Assembly: GCF_001411555.2 (NCBI RefSeq)
Contig: NC_049905.1
Location: 17,226,097-17,290,096 of the forward strand
Reading direction: 5' to 3'
DNA length: 64,000 nt
Origin: Juglans regia
Lineage: Eukaryota; Streptophyta; Magnoliopsida; Fagales; Juglandaceae
The position numbers and the translations under genes are program-made. This document shows positions 1 through 12,900 of the stretch, one piece after another (position 1 is the first letter of the stretch; each line of letters begins with the position of its first letter). Below the pieces are notes generated by a model. That model made no database searches and was not told the origin of the DNA. It was given only the letters and a program-made list of their open reading frames with translations.

Positions 1-430
1 AAGATCAAAGTGCCTATTTGGCTTACACCTATAAAGGCCACACCTGAAGATATGATTGAATTTAGAACTCAGATCAAGGAACTTCAGACGCTTGGACTCA
101 TCCGTCCTAGCAAATCAGGATATAGTTTCCCAACTTTCATGGTTCGAAACCATGGAGAAGAAAAAAGGGGAAAAGCCCGCATGGTGATAAACTATATAAA
201 GTTGAATGACACCACAGCATACCGCATTCCTATCAAGGATGAACTATTTGCAAGACTTAGGAATTGTAAATACTTCAGCAAGATGGATTGCAAATAAGGT
301 TTCTATCAGATAAAGAAGGAAGAAGATAACATCAAATACACAACATTCTCATGTTGTGAAGGAAATTATGAATGGCTAGTCATGCCAATGGGATTCAAGA
401 ATGCCCCTAGTATCTTCCAAAGAAGAATGC
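1..430 (+). pseudogene. Endogenous caulimovirus reverse-transcriptase fragment
   Basis: The frame open from base 10 reads as the start of a pararetrovirus-type reverse transcriptase: an N-terminal stretch ending in the motif MVINYIKLND, then YFSKMDCK, then after an in-frame TAA at 295-297 the segment GFYQIK and a piece ending LVMPMGFKNAPSIFQRR at about 422. This wording is that of Caulimoviridae polyproteins (petuvirus/florendovirus-like endogenous copies) rather than of Ty3/gypsy pol. The stop lies between the fingers and the palm, the catalytic aspartate-pair region is missing, and the homology stops abruptly near 430 where a minus-strand retrotransposon begins. It is a dead, truncated genomic copy that continues off the left edge of the window. 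The family assignment is from recognition of motifs, not a search. Confidence 0.75.
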
Positions 431-1095
431 CCCTTAGGGTCAATGCAGAGCTGGTGCTCAATGATGGAGTTGTCTATCCCGGGCATCTCCTCGTGACTCC
501 AAGCAAATACGTCTTAGTGTTCGATAAGAAGACATTTTAACGTATTTCTCAACTATGGGTCTAGTTTAGTCCCGACCCAGACCGTGTGTTGTGGTCTCTG
601 TCGGTCGACTGAAGCCAGCTCTAAGGGCTCATTGGGTTCAGCCTGCCCAAGGGCCTGCTCATCGCAGACTTCTTCATCCCATTCGGTTAGGGCTAGTGTT
701 GAACCCGGCCCGTACGTCTCTTTGGCTCTTTCCATGGTTGCGACTACTTTGATCTCGTGCCCCAGCTCTCGAGTGTAACACTCTCGAACCAGGACCTGCT
801 CGCCACGAATTTCGCCCACCCCCAAGTTGTTAGGGAACTTCATTTTAAGGTGATAGGTGGACGTCACTGCCCTCAAGTTATTCAGGGTGGGGCTTCTCAG
901 AATTGCATTGTATGAGGATGAGGCTTTGACAACCAAGAAATCGGTCATGGTTGCAGTGATCCTGGGTACCTTCCTTGCTAGAACAAATAGGGTGATGACC
1001 CACATTGGTTGAACAATGTCACCTATGAAGCCCTTGAGCGGCATAGGGGCCGGGCGTAGTCAATCTGGACTGATTCCCATCCAGACGAAGGCTTT

Positions 1096-1467
1096 TCAGA
1101 ACAGTATGTCTGCCGAACAACCGTTGTCGATTAGGATCCTTCGAGTTGTAAAGTTTGCAACTTGTATCGTTACTACCAAAGCTTCATCGTCCGGGTGGAG
1201 GATGCCCTCTTCATCCTTTTCGCCAAAGGTTATCGAGGCGCTCCTAGGATGTCGTGGTGTCCTGAAGGCGATTCTCCCGATGGTGAACACCTCTTCATAG
1301 CGTGCCCTCTGGGCAAACGAAGTGACCCCCTCCTGCATATCCTCCAATGATCGTGCGAATTTTTCCGATTGGTTTGTCTTTAGCCAGGGGGCTCCTCCGA
1401 GCTTCGTTCCTTGCTCCCTGCCTTCCCGGGCTCGCACCTTGCCGAGGTCCTCTGCAGCCCCCTCCAC
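1096..1467 (-). pseudogene. Retrotransposon aspartic protease region
   Basis: The open frame carries the linker wording ITFGEKDEEGILHPDDEALVV, then the protease active-site block VANFTTRRILIDNGCSADILF at its end. The usual form in this lineage is a D-N/G-G-S-S-A-D-I-L box; here a cysteine replaces one serine. The next block, 553-1044, has the downstream protease/linker wording (FVLARKVPRITATMTDFLVV and CYTRELGHEIKVV) in a different frame. The protease is therefore split by a frameshift and non-functional. Confidence 0.8.
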
Positions 1468-2061
1468 ATCGGTTTTCCCGATCCTCCAACTGGAGCCTCC
1501 AGTTCCGTTGGTCTTCCTCTCTTATTCTTTTCAAGGCTTAGCAGTCACTAGTGCTGTGTCTGTTGGTCATGTGGTACTCGCAGTACTGGTAACCTTCTTT
1601 GTCTTAGGGCGGCTCTCTTCGTGGGCTCGATTGCCGATCTCCCTATACTGCCAAATTTGCGTGAGTGTGCAGCATCCCATGCTGTCGAGTCGATGCTTCC
1701 CCCTTCTCTTCGTATCCGGTGCCCTTCTTTTTCCCCCCTTCGCGGCCGTGACCTCCCAGTTTTCCCACCACCTTCCGGTTTGCTTGCTCCATCTCAGACT
1801 GTCGCGGAGCCGTTAGGGCCTTGAGGATGTCTTCCGCGTTGATGAATCCATCTGCCTGGTCCATAAACTCCCCCAACATGGTGGGGGTCTTCTGTGCTAT
1901 CTCAGCCATAAATGGATTCCTAGGTTAGATTCCCCCCAGAAGGGTTGCCAAGGTGATCTTCTCGTTTTGATCGTCGGTGGTCATGCGTTCTCGATTGAGC
2001 CGTGAGAGATATGACTTCAAACTTTTGTCGTCTCGTTGTTTAACTGTAAGGAGGTAAACAA

Positions 2062-2676
2062 TCAGGCGCCTTCACTTAGGCTTGCCATGAACTGCGTCAT
2101 GAAGAGGTTAGCCAGCTCGTCGAAACTTTCTATGGTCCCAGTCGACAGAGACCCGAACCAGACCCGGGTGGCTCCTTTCAGTGTTAGTGGGAAGGCTCGA
2201 TAGGCGATCTCTCCCAAGAAGCTGTGCAAGGTCATGTAGGCCTTGAACCCGTCATACACTTCCATCTGGGGTACCTTAAACTTAGGCGGGAGTGGTACCG
2301 CCATAACTCCCTCGTTGTATGAGGGGTCGGTGCTGACAAGTAGTTGGTCTACGATGGATGGCGTGCCCATTCGCTTAGCCATTTCTGCATATTTGTCCCT
2401 GAGCTCTCGTAGTTCGAGGTGCATCTTGCGCCTTTCCTCTTTTGCTGCGGTATTCGTAGGGACTCTCCGCGAGTCCCCATGTTCGTTGCCGCTAGGTTCT
2501 CCTCCTCCAACCAGCTCTTCGTTGGTTCGCCTGAGCGCCGCGTTCTCTTGGTGGAGCATCCCAGTTTCCTCTGTCAGCTTCCTTATCATCTCCTCCATTC
2601 CAGTGAGTCTTGCTTCCATTTCTTCGCTCTGGTTTTCCTCCCTTCGCGTAGCTTGGGACTGCGTCACTACTGGCAT
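2062..2676 (-). pseudogene. Retrotransposon gag, N-terminal part
   Basis: A 204-residue open frame. Residues about 20-55 form a heptad-like coiled coil (EARLTGMEEMIRKLTEET and following), then a hydrophilic linker, then the retrotransposon gag core (LTLKGATRVWFGSLSTGTI followed by SFDELANLFMTQF). This order is usual for plant Ty3/gypsy gag of the Tat lineage. The frame stops shortly after the gag core and continues only after a frameshift (1643-1909, with FMDQADGFINAEDILKALT). It is a broken gag remnant. Confidence 0.85.
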
Positions 2677-2701
2677 GCAAAGTACACGCTTTTATGAAAA
2701 G

Positions 2702-2719
2702 AATCCCACAGACGGCATC
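2702..2719 (-). promoter_or_regulatory. Primer-binding-site region of the Tat-lineage element
   Basis: Directly after the LTR end the minus strand reads TGATGCCGTCTGTGGGAT, the same block found after the LTR of the second Tat-lineage element at 41431-41449. This position and the conserved GCCGTCTGTGGGA core are characteristic of the reverse-transcription priming region in this lineage. Which tRNA is used was not determined. Confidence 0.6.
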
Positions 2720-2721
2720 AC

Positions 2722-3474
2722 TGTTGATGTTGTGTTTCATAGCCTGAGCAGTACCATGATAGCCAAGCTCACACCACCTGCAACTAAGAGGAAGAAGGGG
2801 ATCCGGTGACTTCCGAAGTCACTTTGATGCCAAAGTCAGTGAAGAATCCTTGTGTGATGGGAAAACTTAGAGAACTAGAGAAAAATGGTAAAAGGGTTTA
2901 GAGAGCCTTCTCGTGGGAGGGATGACTGTTATTTATACCTAGTTTGGGGACCTGACTGCTGAGGGAGATCATGGTGTGTCAAGTCGTACTTGAGTCAGGT
3001 CTGCTATCACTCCCTACTGTGTCGGCGTACCAGCTCGTGCTTGGATTAGACCTGCTGCCACCATTCTGCTGTGGCAGGGTGTCAAATCGTGGTCGTGATG
3101 TCCTATGGCACCTCTGGTAGCACGTCGTTGCGTGCCAGGTTCCTTGACACGAATTGAATGCGACGTGTCTCGGGCCCACGTGCCCACGATCGAGCATGCC
3201 CAACCACCTGTGTCCATCCACGATAGTCCATACTGTACTTATGGCAGGGCTCGGTACCGAGCCCTGAGGTGATCACTGCCTTGTGGTGGGATTCTAAGTG
3301 CCCGAGCTCAGTGCTGAAACCTTTCTAGATGGGCTCGCGGTCGTGGGCTCGATACGCGATTTCCTGGTTTGGGCTTCTGGCCTACTCTGGGTTTTTGCCT
3401 AAGAGAACTAGGGTCTCCACAACTTGACCTCTTTGGGCCTGGGCCCCTCTCTCGAAGGGCTCCCCCTTACAACA
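2722..3474 (-). repeat. 5' LTR of the Tat-lineage element
   Basis: The boundaries are inferred from the TGTTG start (minus strand, at 3474) and the CAACA end (at 2722), which form the short inverted ends typical of LTRs, and from the primer-binding-site-like sequence that follows directly. A TATA box (TATAAATA, minus strand, about 2930-2938) lies inside and would drive transcription toward gag. The LTR is GC-rich compared with its surroundings. No second copy is in the window for comparison, so the 753-bp length is a deduction. Confidence 0.65.
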
Positions 3475-3479
3475 TACAT

Positions 3480-3985
3480 AAAACCTAAGTGAGTGTTTGA
3501 GATTGCGGTGTAAAATATATAGTTTAAAGTTTTAGAACTATCCTATAACTTAGAACTTAAATAATAAGTTCTACAATTAAAAAGTTATTTACTGTTTGGT
3601 AACCATATGTTTCTCAAACATGTTACATTTGTTTGGAAATAAATTTAAAAAGTGATTTTTAAGGTAAAAATGACGACTGTTTGATTTTTTAAAAGTTATG
3701 ATTTTTAAAAGTTGAAAGTTTGAAAGTTGTAATTATTTGAAAGTTGTATAAGTAGTTTTGCTCATTAATAATCTTTTTAAAATTTGAATTACGTTTCACA
3801 TTATCCGGAAAAGCACGTTTAAGGAAAAACATCAAAATGATGGTTTTCCTTAAACGTATTTTTTAGCTTATTTGATATTAAAAAGTGTTTTAATATGTAA
3901 CACCTAAACAACCTAATTTTTCCATTAAAGTGCTTTTAAGGCTATTTAAGCATTTTTAAGACTATTATCGCAACTAGGCCCTAAG
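3480..3985. repeat. Probable MITE beside the LTR
   Basis: An AT-rich, non-coding block with weakly matching inverted ends: GTGTTTGAGATTGCGGTGTAAAA on the left and, reversed, GGGCCTAGTTGCGATAATAGTCTTAAAA on the right. The inner part has short palindromic stretches such as the pair around TTTAAGGAAAAAC and GTTTTCCTTAAA at 3820-3860. The ends resemble degenerate hAT-type MITE termini, but no convincing target duplication was found. Confidence 0.4.
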
Positions 3986-4099
3986 TCATATTACACAAAG
4001 ATCAGCACAACTACTTGGTGAGAAATCAAGTGAGAGTAACTGAGTAACGAGCTACGAAGTAAGATTCAGGAAGCAACACAACAAGATAAATAGCATGAT

Positions 4100-5250
4100 C
4101 ACACCCTTACACGTGCGTACGGTAAATGATATGTCTTTTGTAAAAAAAGAAAGTATTATGTATGTACGTCCTCTATTGAAAGCCCCTTTTATGTACCAAA
4201 ATTATGAAGGAAATGATATTTTATTGTCATGATAGATTTATAAATGCCATGAATTTATACATAACTTTCATGACACATGCATCAAGTTATTTTATGAAAA
4301 GTTATGATTTATGCATTAAAATAATTATAAATATTTTATGAAAAGAATTATACATCAAAATATTTATGAAAAATCATGATTTTTTGCATTAAAGGATTTA
4401 TGAGAAATCATGATCATATGTGAGAAAACATGTATTATGGCATTTTATGAAAAATTATGATTTCATTTGAAATATATTATAAGACAATATATGACAAGAA
4501 AGTATGATTATGATGAACAATGAATGTTAAGATATGTAAAGGCTTATATAATGATATGATAACAATATCATATGTTATGAGTATATTGCATTATCAGGTC
4601 ATACATGCTGGTGGTGAACCCAATATGTCTTCCTTATGTATAGATTCTACAACCCGTGGCCAGAGGCGGAATCATAATATACTTAGATTCTTTAACCCTA
4701 GCTCATGGAGGTCAATAGTCGGTACCGGCCTATGACAAGTGAAAGACAAGTTAATGCATTTCATGTATATGATCATGTTCATGTTATTTATATATGTAAC
4801 TATGAATAATCTTGATTTTCAAGAACCCTATGTTTTATTTTGTTTACCATATAATATGTTCTTATTGAGTAGTCGATTAATTTTTATATGTTTTTATGAT
4901 TTTAACCATCACAAGTAATGATTTTTATGAAAATGAGACTGCAGGACGAGACTTAGCCTAGGGAGATCAGACAGAGGCCTAAATAGTTTATGATATGCTC
5001 AGTTTAATGATTTTTATTTATAAGTTCTTTATAAGCACTCAAGACTATTGATTTTAATGAATGATTTCACAGAATCTTTTAGAAATTTAGTGTTTTAAAA
5101 ATGAATTTTATTTAGTTTTGAAACATTTTCTATCTAGCATTTCATTAAGAAGAAAAATTTTAAGTTGAAATGAATAGCACACCATGTTCCTTCCCCAAAT
5201 ATCAGGATAATGCAGCAAATGCATGACATATAAATATGTAAGTTGTTTGA
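4100..5250 (+). repeat. LTR-like AT-rich repeat
   Basis: Repeated TTTTATGAAAAxTTATGATT segments and an inner block around 4590-4735 resemble, in reverse orientation, the LTRs at 25618, 28532 and 59048. No coding potential was seen. It may be an old solo LTR of the same superfamily. The boundaries are approximate and the similarity is by eye only. Confidence 0.35.
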
Positions 5251-6974
5251 AGTCTAGCAAATTTCGAAGACGGAATTATTATAAGAAAAAGGAAATTGTA
5301 AAAATCCGATTCAATATTATTAAAGATTTTTTTAATGGGCCAATATTATAAAAACCCAATTGAGGTGTGTTTGACAATTTTGAATAGGACATATATTATG
5401 GTGGATTATTGAAATTTTATTTGACTCAATAATAGAATTAAAGCTATTTATTTGACAAATTAGGTATATTTTAGAATTTAAAGTCGACCCATAGGATTAT
5501 TATTATTTTACCAAATTGCCATTTAACACATTGTCGAATAACCTTTTGCCAAATGGCATAAAAACACTTTAACTTGAAAGCTTAATGTCACTATTGTCCT
5601 TTATTTCTCAAAAGTATTTTTTAAAGAAAAATTCTACTTATCATCTCCACATCACACACCAACATGAGATTTGTCATTTTTATCATTCTATATAAACACA
5701 TATTTACGCAAATTGGATGTGGAGCCTGCCATAAGCAAGATACAATCTCACAGTCAACCCTCCCCCCACCTGAAATCGATTCCTCACGCATCAAACCACC
5801 ATACCAAGCCACATATTTCCATCATCAACCACACAAGCAGCAAACAGAGGAACCAATCTTAGGAAGCACCAAGCACCACCAAGACCTCCACCATTGAAAC
5901 CATTGTGCCCAAACATTTCATGCCTCGAATGTGCTCCTGCAGCAGTAATAACGAAACGAAAGTTTACTAACTATTTCTGAACTAATCTTGTTCACTAGTG
6001 GCTGAACAAAACGAGTTGTTAATGAAAAATCATTAGTCTCATCCAACCAGTTCCACTCCATTTCTTGAAGCAAATGGAATCTCATTCCATATAAAGGAAA
6101 TCGTGGTCGTGGACGTGGTGGAAAAAACTAATAGAATCAAAGAAAAGTTTCTCAAAGAGATGCTACACACCACCAGAAGTGGAACTATTGACAAAGCGAG
6201 ATGAAAACAAAGGTTTGCAGAATAAGCTAGTAAAGAAATATGAAGATAAATGTCATGTGTTAATACTCCAGCCAATTTCAACTAGAACTAGACATAAATT
6301 TTTAGTGTATATCTCATTTAATGAATCAGATAGAATAACAAAATTTTTGGTTATTTTTCCCAAGTTCTCATTTCATAACAAAACATGCAAAACCATCTTG
6401 AAAATAGAATAACTCTATTAAAAAAATGTACCATCCTATATACAGTTCGTTATCATTTATACCTCATTTAAATTACTTACAAATGGATATGTTAATCGAG
6501 TACTGTTTGAATCTAATTCTAGTTGAAATTGGTCCGCAAGCCGTGTCCTAATGCATCTCCCATTTGGAGATCATGTCAGATTTGACAATAGATAACAGTA
6601 GAAGCAATTAAAGCACACACTTACCAAGTCAAATAGTGCATTGTCTTTGTTTTTTTCTTTTGGACGTGCATATGAGACAAACATATTTTTTACTACTTTC
6701 CAGGTTTAATTTATCAATGTTCAAGTTGTGGGGCTCCCATTTGATTGTAATGTAGAAGAAATTAGTGCTTATATAAGCAATGTTAATAACATGACCGTTG
6801 TCTAATTTAGAATAAGTTAGACAAACTCTAAAGAATCTTGATCTCTTGAGTTGAGTTCATGATTGAAGAGCTCTTAGTAAATTTTATATCAAAATATTCC
6901 TATTCTTTCCTGATCTAATTTGTAGAAATGCCATGTCAAGTGCACCTGGCAAGAAGAGATGAAAACACGAAGAT
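5251..6974. other. Intergenic region downstream of PRP31
   Basis: AT-rich DNA without a convincing gene. A partial copy of the hairpin MITE family also present at 16670 and 58548 lies at about 5627-5720 (TTCTACTTATCATCTCCACATCACACACC). The stretch from about 6700 to 6974 probably holds the 3' UTR of PRP31. I could not place its polyadenylation site. Small ORFs here look like chance. Confidence 0.5.
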
Positions 6975-9900
6975 TCAGGTCCGCTTGATCTTTGAAAATG
7001 TTCCTGTCTCAGAAAAGTATGTGCTTTGAGTTCCACTGCCAAGTTGGTGTGCATGAGCCTGTGGATTTGATAGTTCTATCCCCTGTAGAGAGAAAATGGG
7101 GATTGATATCATTGACATGTTTCTGAGTCAAACAGATTAGCAACTACATAACAAAAAATAAAAATCAGTCTACTTTTTTTGTATAAAGCTTTTAGGTAGA
7201 AAAATGATTCCACATCAACAAAAGATCAAGCCACAGATTTAGTAGAGGAGAACTTGAGCATCTGCCAAGGAATGGACCATATATACATCTAAATTGCTTG
7301 CTCAAAAAATAAAGATTGAGAAAATTTTCCCAGGTTTGCCCATTCACCACGGTAACACCGCCTAATTAGAAGACAAACTACCCTGTCCAACAACAGCAAT
7401 GACACCATCAAAAGAAAAAGATAGTAATCTTCACATAATCATCACCTACCTCTTCCTCATCTGTCTCAACTGTGGTATAAGCAAAGAAACAAGGAATGAA
7501 TGAAGTCAATGCCAAGGTAAAGAAACGAGAATTACAACAAGGATTGGAAGGGTTGACGATGAAGAGAATAAATCACACCACGGCGGAAGAGAGTAAAGAA
7601 GACCCTACTGGGGGTGGGTGTGTGTGTGTGTTTGTGAGAGAGAGAGAGAGAGATAGCTCGGGGTGGGGAAGGGGAGAGGAGGAACAGAGGGAGAGAGCCT
7701 GAGAGGGGAAGGGAAGGGAGGGAGGGAGGGAGCCAGAGTGTCCAAGCTTTTTCATGGGTTTGGTTATCATAGGTGGACAATCATTGATGGTATAAACACC
7801 AAGATAAAAAACAGTAGTGGGTGATAGATGGTGAATGTCAATATTGGTTAGGAAGAGAGAGAGAGAGAGAGAGAGAGAGGCGAGACACCCAAGTTTTTAG
7901 GTTCCTCCTTATCCATTACTACCATTTTCATGGGTTTGAAGATCACAGGAGGAAGTCCATTGAAAACACCAAGATAAATCAAGTGGTGTGCCATATATGC
8001 TGGATGTCCAACATTTTCAATTTTCTTCTTCCAGGTGCTGGCGTTAAAACGATGTGTTTTAGTAGGACAAGATTTTCAATTAGTAGAGCTTCTACCATCT
8101 TAGATTTTCAATTAGTCTACACCATGAACTGACCTCTGTCCAGTTCAAACCAACTGGAGAGGATCCCTCTAATTCAACCCCATAGAGATCTCCAGAGAAA
8201 TTTTATCGGCAGCTATAAATGCCATGGAGATCCACTTCATTCTATCTCTCTTCCACTCGAGCACTAGCATTGGACTCATCAAATGAGTCCAATCTTCAAA
8301 ATTTGATGATTTTAGCTTTAAAATCCTAGCATTGGATTTACCATATGCTCAAATGTCAAGCTTTTAGCTACAGTACATTTCCCTTCATCTTCAAATTTGA
8401 AGACTCACTATTCACACTATAACCATTATTTTATTTATTTAAATTATTGTTTCCCAATTTTGAGCCACAATATATTTAAATTGGGAAATAATAATTTAAG
8501 TATCAAATTAAATTATTAATTAACATATAGTTAGTGTAATTGTAAAATATAAAAAAAAATAAATTAAAAATATTATTATTAACAAAATAATATTATATTA
8601 TTATTTTGATGAATCCAATAGCTAATCTAATGTGGGGTTATGGATAGAGAGGCTTTGGATTTATGAAAAACATGTACTTTTCATCAAATTTTGAAGATGA
8701 AAATGATGAATCCAATGCTAATGCTCTAAGCCCAGAGTTCGATTACGAACACTTAACCAAACTCTAGAGATCCAAATCTAATTCAATCACAAACCGTTAT
8801 ACCATCTTCTAAAATAGAATTTTAATGGGGAGACAGAGAAAGTTTTTATTATTATTATTATTATTATAAGTAATGGGGAGACAAAGAAAGTAAGCATGTC
8901 AAGAAACTTCATGTTTCTATCTCTTTTCCACTCTAAGCCCAGAGTTTGGTTAGCAACTCTGGGTATCCAAATCCAATTCAATCACAAACCGTTATATACC
9001 ATCTTCGAAAATAGAACTTTAATGGGAGACAAAGCAAGTAAGCATGTCAAGGAACACTATCCTGAGGTATGATCAATTTGTGCTTCTAAAATTCGCTTCA
9101 CGGTAAAGAAACTTGTACACTTCACAGACAGGGTTCATGGAGAGGTAAGAAGTAATACCAACCTGCACAAGGGTAAATGCTAAACTTGATGTCAATCCAG
9201 AGGAAGCACCACTGCTTCCGTAATTCTTTTCCTTAAACCTGAAAGCATTAGGTAGCCCATAGAGATTAAGAAGCAAAATTGATGTTGAGATTAGATGATA
9301 GAATGTTCAACTAAAATAGAAACGATAATCCAAGACATACTACTACATCTACAAAAGGAAGAAATTACTATTAAGCTCATCAGGCTAGCAGCATGGCCAG
9401 AGAGTTGATGTAACAATAAAGCCCACCTTTTACACTATTTCAATAGCTCATAACACATGTTTGATTTCGACCATCCAATAGAACCTTATTGAGATAATGG
9501 TAGCCTGGGCATGGTTTATTGACAGATGGAATAATTGTTTAATTAAATTATGAAATCTCTTGCCTGACTTTAATTATGCAAGTATATGACATCTCTAGCC
9601 TACAGGAAGGGTGTGTTACAGTTGAAAACTTACTTCTTGGCAACTTTTGCAGCAAGTTTGCTCTGACCAACTGATACACGTAGCTTGCCACTCCCAGCCT
9701 GACCGAGCATTCCATAACCCTCTCCCAGACCATCCCCTACCATCGAGGAGCATAATATGGTAAGAAACGAATATAAAAAAGGATATTGATAAACGGCAAA
9801 ATAACCTCTGGTGTAACAAATGCAGACAGTATTTACAGATACCAAATGAAAATGATATAACAGTAGATACACCAGGAAATATGATAACAAGTAGAGATAC

Positions 9901-12900
9901 ATAAACAAGAGGTACAGAATTCAGGAACATATCTTGAAAATGAACACTCCATATTGAGACATCAGGCATTTGTAGGGCATGCATGCCATAATTATATTTT
10001 TGGGTTTAATTAGAGCAATTGCACATAATATTAAACCAAAATTTATAACATTTTGGTTTAATATAAATTTTGTTATAAATTTTGGTTATAAATATTAAAT
10101 TTATTTATTATTAATATGAGATTCTCTCTGTACACTCAGTTCCCATGACCGCACGCAACTCCATCTCTGGCGCTTCTTGCTGGAGTTAATCCCTCTTCTC
10201 CCTTTCCTCACTATTCTTTCTTGTCTCCAGCCCTTCTTCTTTTTAAAGTTGCTCTGATGGAGGGCAATAGGTATATAATGGTGGAATAAAAAACATTTTT
10301 TTTCTCGAATGAGGGTGGTTACAGATTTGCATTGCCGAAAGTAGCAGAAGGCTAGTTATGTTCATCTACTTAACTGGGACATCAGCTTTATGGGTGGCAA
10401 AAATGGTAGAGGAATGCCTAGCCTCTTCTCGGCATGAAGGTTTTTAAGAAATCTGAGGATGGGTAACGGAGTTCTCACCATTCAACGCCAAGTCAACTCC
10501 AGGGGTTGTTTTTTGCAACTGGACGAGTTCAGGAATGGCAGGAGGAGGGTTTACTAGCTATCCCTGAAGGTTTAAAGGGTAATGGATGGGAAGGTTTTGT
10601 GTATCTCCTCAGATTGGTTGCTGGCTCCAAAGCCCCTGTTTTTTAGTATGCAAACGAGTGCATACTGAGTGTCACCAGATTGCAAGCATTAGACGTGGGG
10701 GGGAGTCTGGTAGTGGGTTGAATGCAGAGAAGCCCCTCCATTCTAAAGGTGTCTTGTTTGCTTCGGTCTTGAGGTCTCTGGCGTGTCCTCCAGCAGGGTG
10801 TAGCTCTGCCGTGGGGGTTGACACGAGTAAGGTGTTAGGGGGTGAAGGCACAAACGTGATCCATCTAAGGCCTATTGTCACCTAGTGCTATCTGGCATGG
10901 GAGGTGGGAGGCTCTCTAGCAGGTGCTCAAGGGTGGGGGAAGTGGAAGATGTCATGTGGGCTATCAGAGCTCAGTTGTCGGGATTCGTGGATCATGGAGG
11001 AGGTTAGGGAATTGATGAACAAAGTTGACATGGGCTTGGGCTTGGGCTTGGGCTTGGGCTTGGGTCATGGGCCACCTAGCCCTGTGGTGAAGCCTAAGCC
11101 TAACACACCTTCAGCAGATGTAAGCCAAACAATGCCTGGGCCTGTAGATGGGTCTGGGCTTGCATTGAAAGGGCATGGCCCGAACACTGTTGGGCCTGTG
11201 GGTCAACCGAAAATCCCACCCACATCCTGAGTGGTGGGCTAAAAGCCTCTCTCGAGCCTGTGAGCCTTCTATCTCGGGCTCGACAACCTCAAGCCCACTA
11301 GTGGTTGCTCCGGCCACCTCGCCAATATCACAAAAAGGGTAGCCAGACCCCAATCAAATTCTCTCCTTGAGGGCTCTTTTGCTTTGTTTTGTGGCTGTAT
11401 CCGAACTTAAGGTGAATCTATCGAAATCTGAAATGGTTCTTGTTGGCTTGGTTCATAACTTAGGTGAATTGGCTGCTACCTTGTGCTGCAAGGTGTCATC
11501 CTTGCCTATGAAGTATCTTAGTCTTCCCTTGGGGGCTCCTCATAAATCCAAGGCAATGTGGGATGGGATTGTTGAAAAGATCAAAGGTAGATTAGCCGGT
11601 TGGAAGAGGATTTATTTGCCCAAAGGTGGTAGAACCACCTTAATTAAGAGCACATTATCTAACCTCCCAACATACTTTCTATCTTTATTTCCCTTGCCCG
11701 CAGGGGTAGTGAATAGACTGGAGAAGCTTTTTCATGATTTCTTGTGAGGCTTAGAGGTTGAGAAAAAAAATCCACCTGATTAAGTGGGATAAGATCTGCA
11801 CCCCTTTGTCCTGTGGTGGTTTGGGGGTTAGAAAGTTGAGAAAGTTCAATATTGCACTACTAGGGAAGTGGTTATGGCGGTACCATCGAGAAGGGGATGC
11901 TCTTTGGAGGAATGTTATTGATGTCAAATATGGGAGTATTTGGAGAAGTTGGTGCTCAAATGAAGTAAGAGGGACAATTGGTGTGGGAGGTTGGTCCAAG
12001 CATCCTTGTCCAACATTTAAATTCATACACTGTTACTTTGGGCTTCGGCTATTGTCTTTAATGAGATTAGTTTTAATGACTTTTATGTTGTTTTCCACAG
12101 TGCTCAGCATGTAATTAGGTTCATCTCCTACATACTTCTTGTGTACCTGGGCAAGGCCTAATTACGTGGATCAATAAATTCTTCTTACTTATCAAAAAAA
12201 TAACAATTTCCATGTTAGAAAATAATCTAATTTCAAATCAGCAATTACTTAACATTCAAATATGCTGTAGACAACAACATACCTAAAGAACTCTCTTCAG
12301 GTACACCAAATTGCATCCTATTTGCGAGTTTCCTCATGTCTGTTATTGCATATCTAGAGCATGAAATATGAGAAAAAGAATTACATAAAGTTTGATTCGT
12401 TTTAAAATCTGAAAAATAAATTAAGCTGAAGAAAGAAATTAAAGAAGCACTACCTTTCCTTCATCTTCCTCAGTCGACGACCACCTCTCTTCTTTTTAGG
12501 CTCAGAATCAGGCACTGGAAGTGGTTTGGGTTGCTTTGCAGGAGGAGGCTCTTGCCACTTCTCAATTTTCTTACGGATCTCTTCCCGTAAGGCTCTTCCA
12601 TTGTTCCCTGATGGATCTCCTCTTGTGGAATCTACTCTTGCTGCAAGTGTTGACTTGGAAGCCAATAGCCGGCAAGCACGCATCCTCAAAGAAGGGGGTG
12701 TAGATTGAAATATCTCCGTTTGCTCAATATAACCTACACGAAATTGTGATGTTGCAGTGGAAAACCCAGCAAGGTTCTTTTTCTTAGCACCAAGAAGCTG
12801 AACATTACATGCAGGCATCTTAGCTAATGCAGCAAGACCACCAGCAGTCCCCATAAGTTTAGCTGCAACAGCACTCCCAACAATAGTAGAAAGATTTGGT

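Larger units (their letters stand above)
430..3474 (-). mobile_element. Tat-lineage Ty3/gypsy retrotransposon, 3'-truncated
   Basis: Read on the minus strand the element runs LTR (3474-2722), primer-binding site, gag (2676-2062), gag tail and protease (about 1909-1096), then the protease-to-RT linker (1044-553 and on to about 430). The last readable piece, at about 520-435, carries the phrase DVFAWSHEEMPGI, which in these elements lies just before reverse transcriptase. The pol core, the integrase and the 3' LTR are absent because the element is joined at about 430 to a caulimovirus fragment in the opposite orientation. Several frameshifts separate the blocks, so the element is inactive. The lineage call rests on the gag wording, the protease motif and a primer-binding-site region shared with the element at 41431. 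Confidence 0.85.
7083..9162 (-). other. PRP31 intron 7 with repeats
   Basis: A 2.1-kb intron between exons 7 and 8. It holds TG and GA microsatellites with a G-run tract (7610-7735), a second GA run (7853-7880), two diverged copies of a segment starting near 7749 and 7926, a MITE (8262-8728) and a 207-bp tandem duplication (8727-9060). No coding sequence was recognised in it. Confidence 0.8.

Noticed and set aside
7532..7780. Minus-strand ORFs rich in Leu, Ser and Pro
   Set aside because: They translate the GA/TG microsatellites and purine tract in PRP31 intron 7.
11035..11070. Possible interstitial telomere repeat
   Set aside because: The unit is GGGCTT, not TTTAGGG, and it sits in L1 ORF1.
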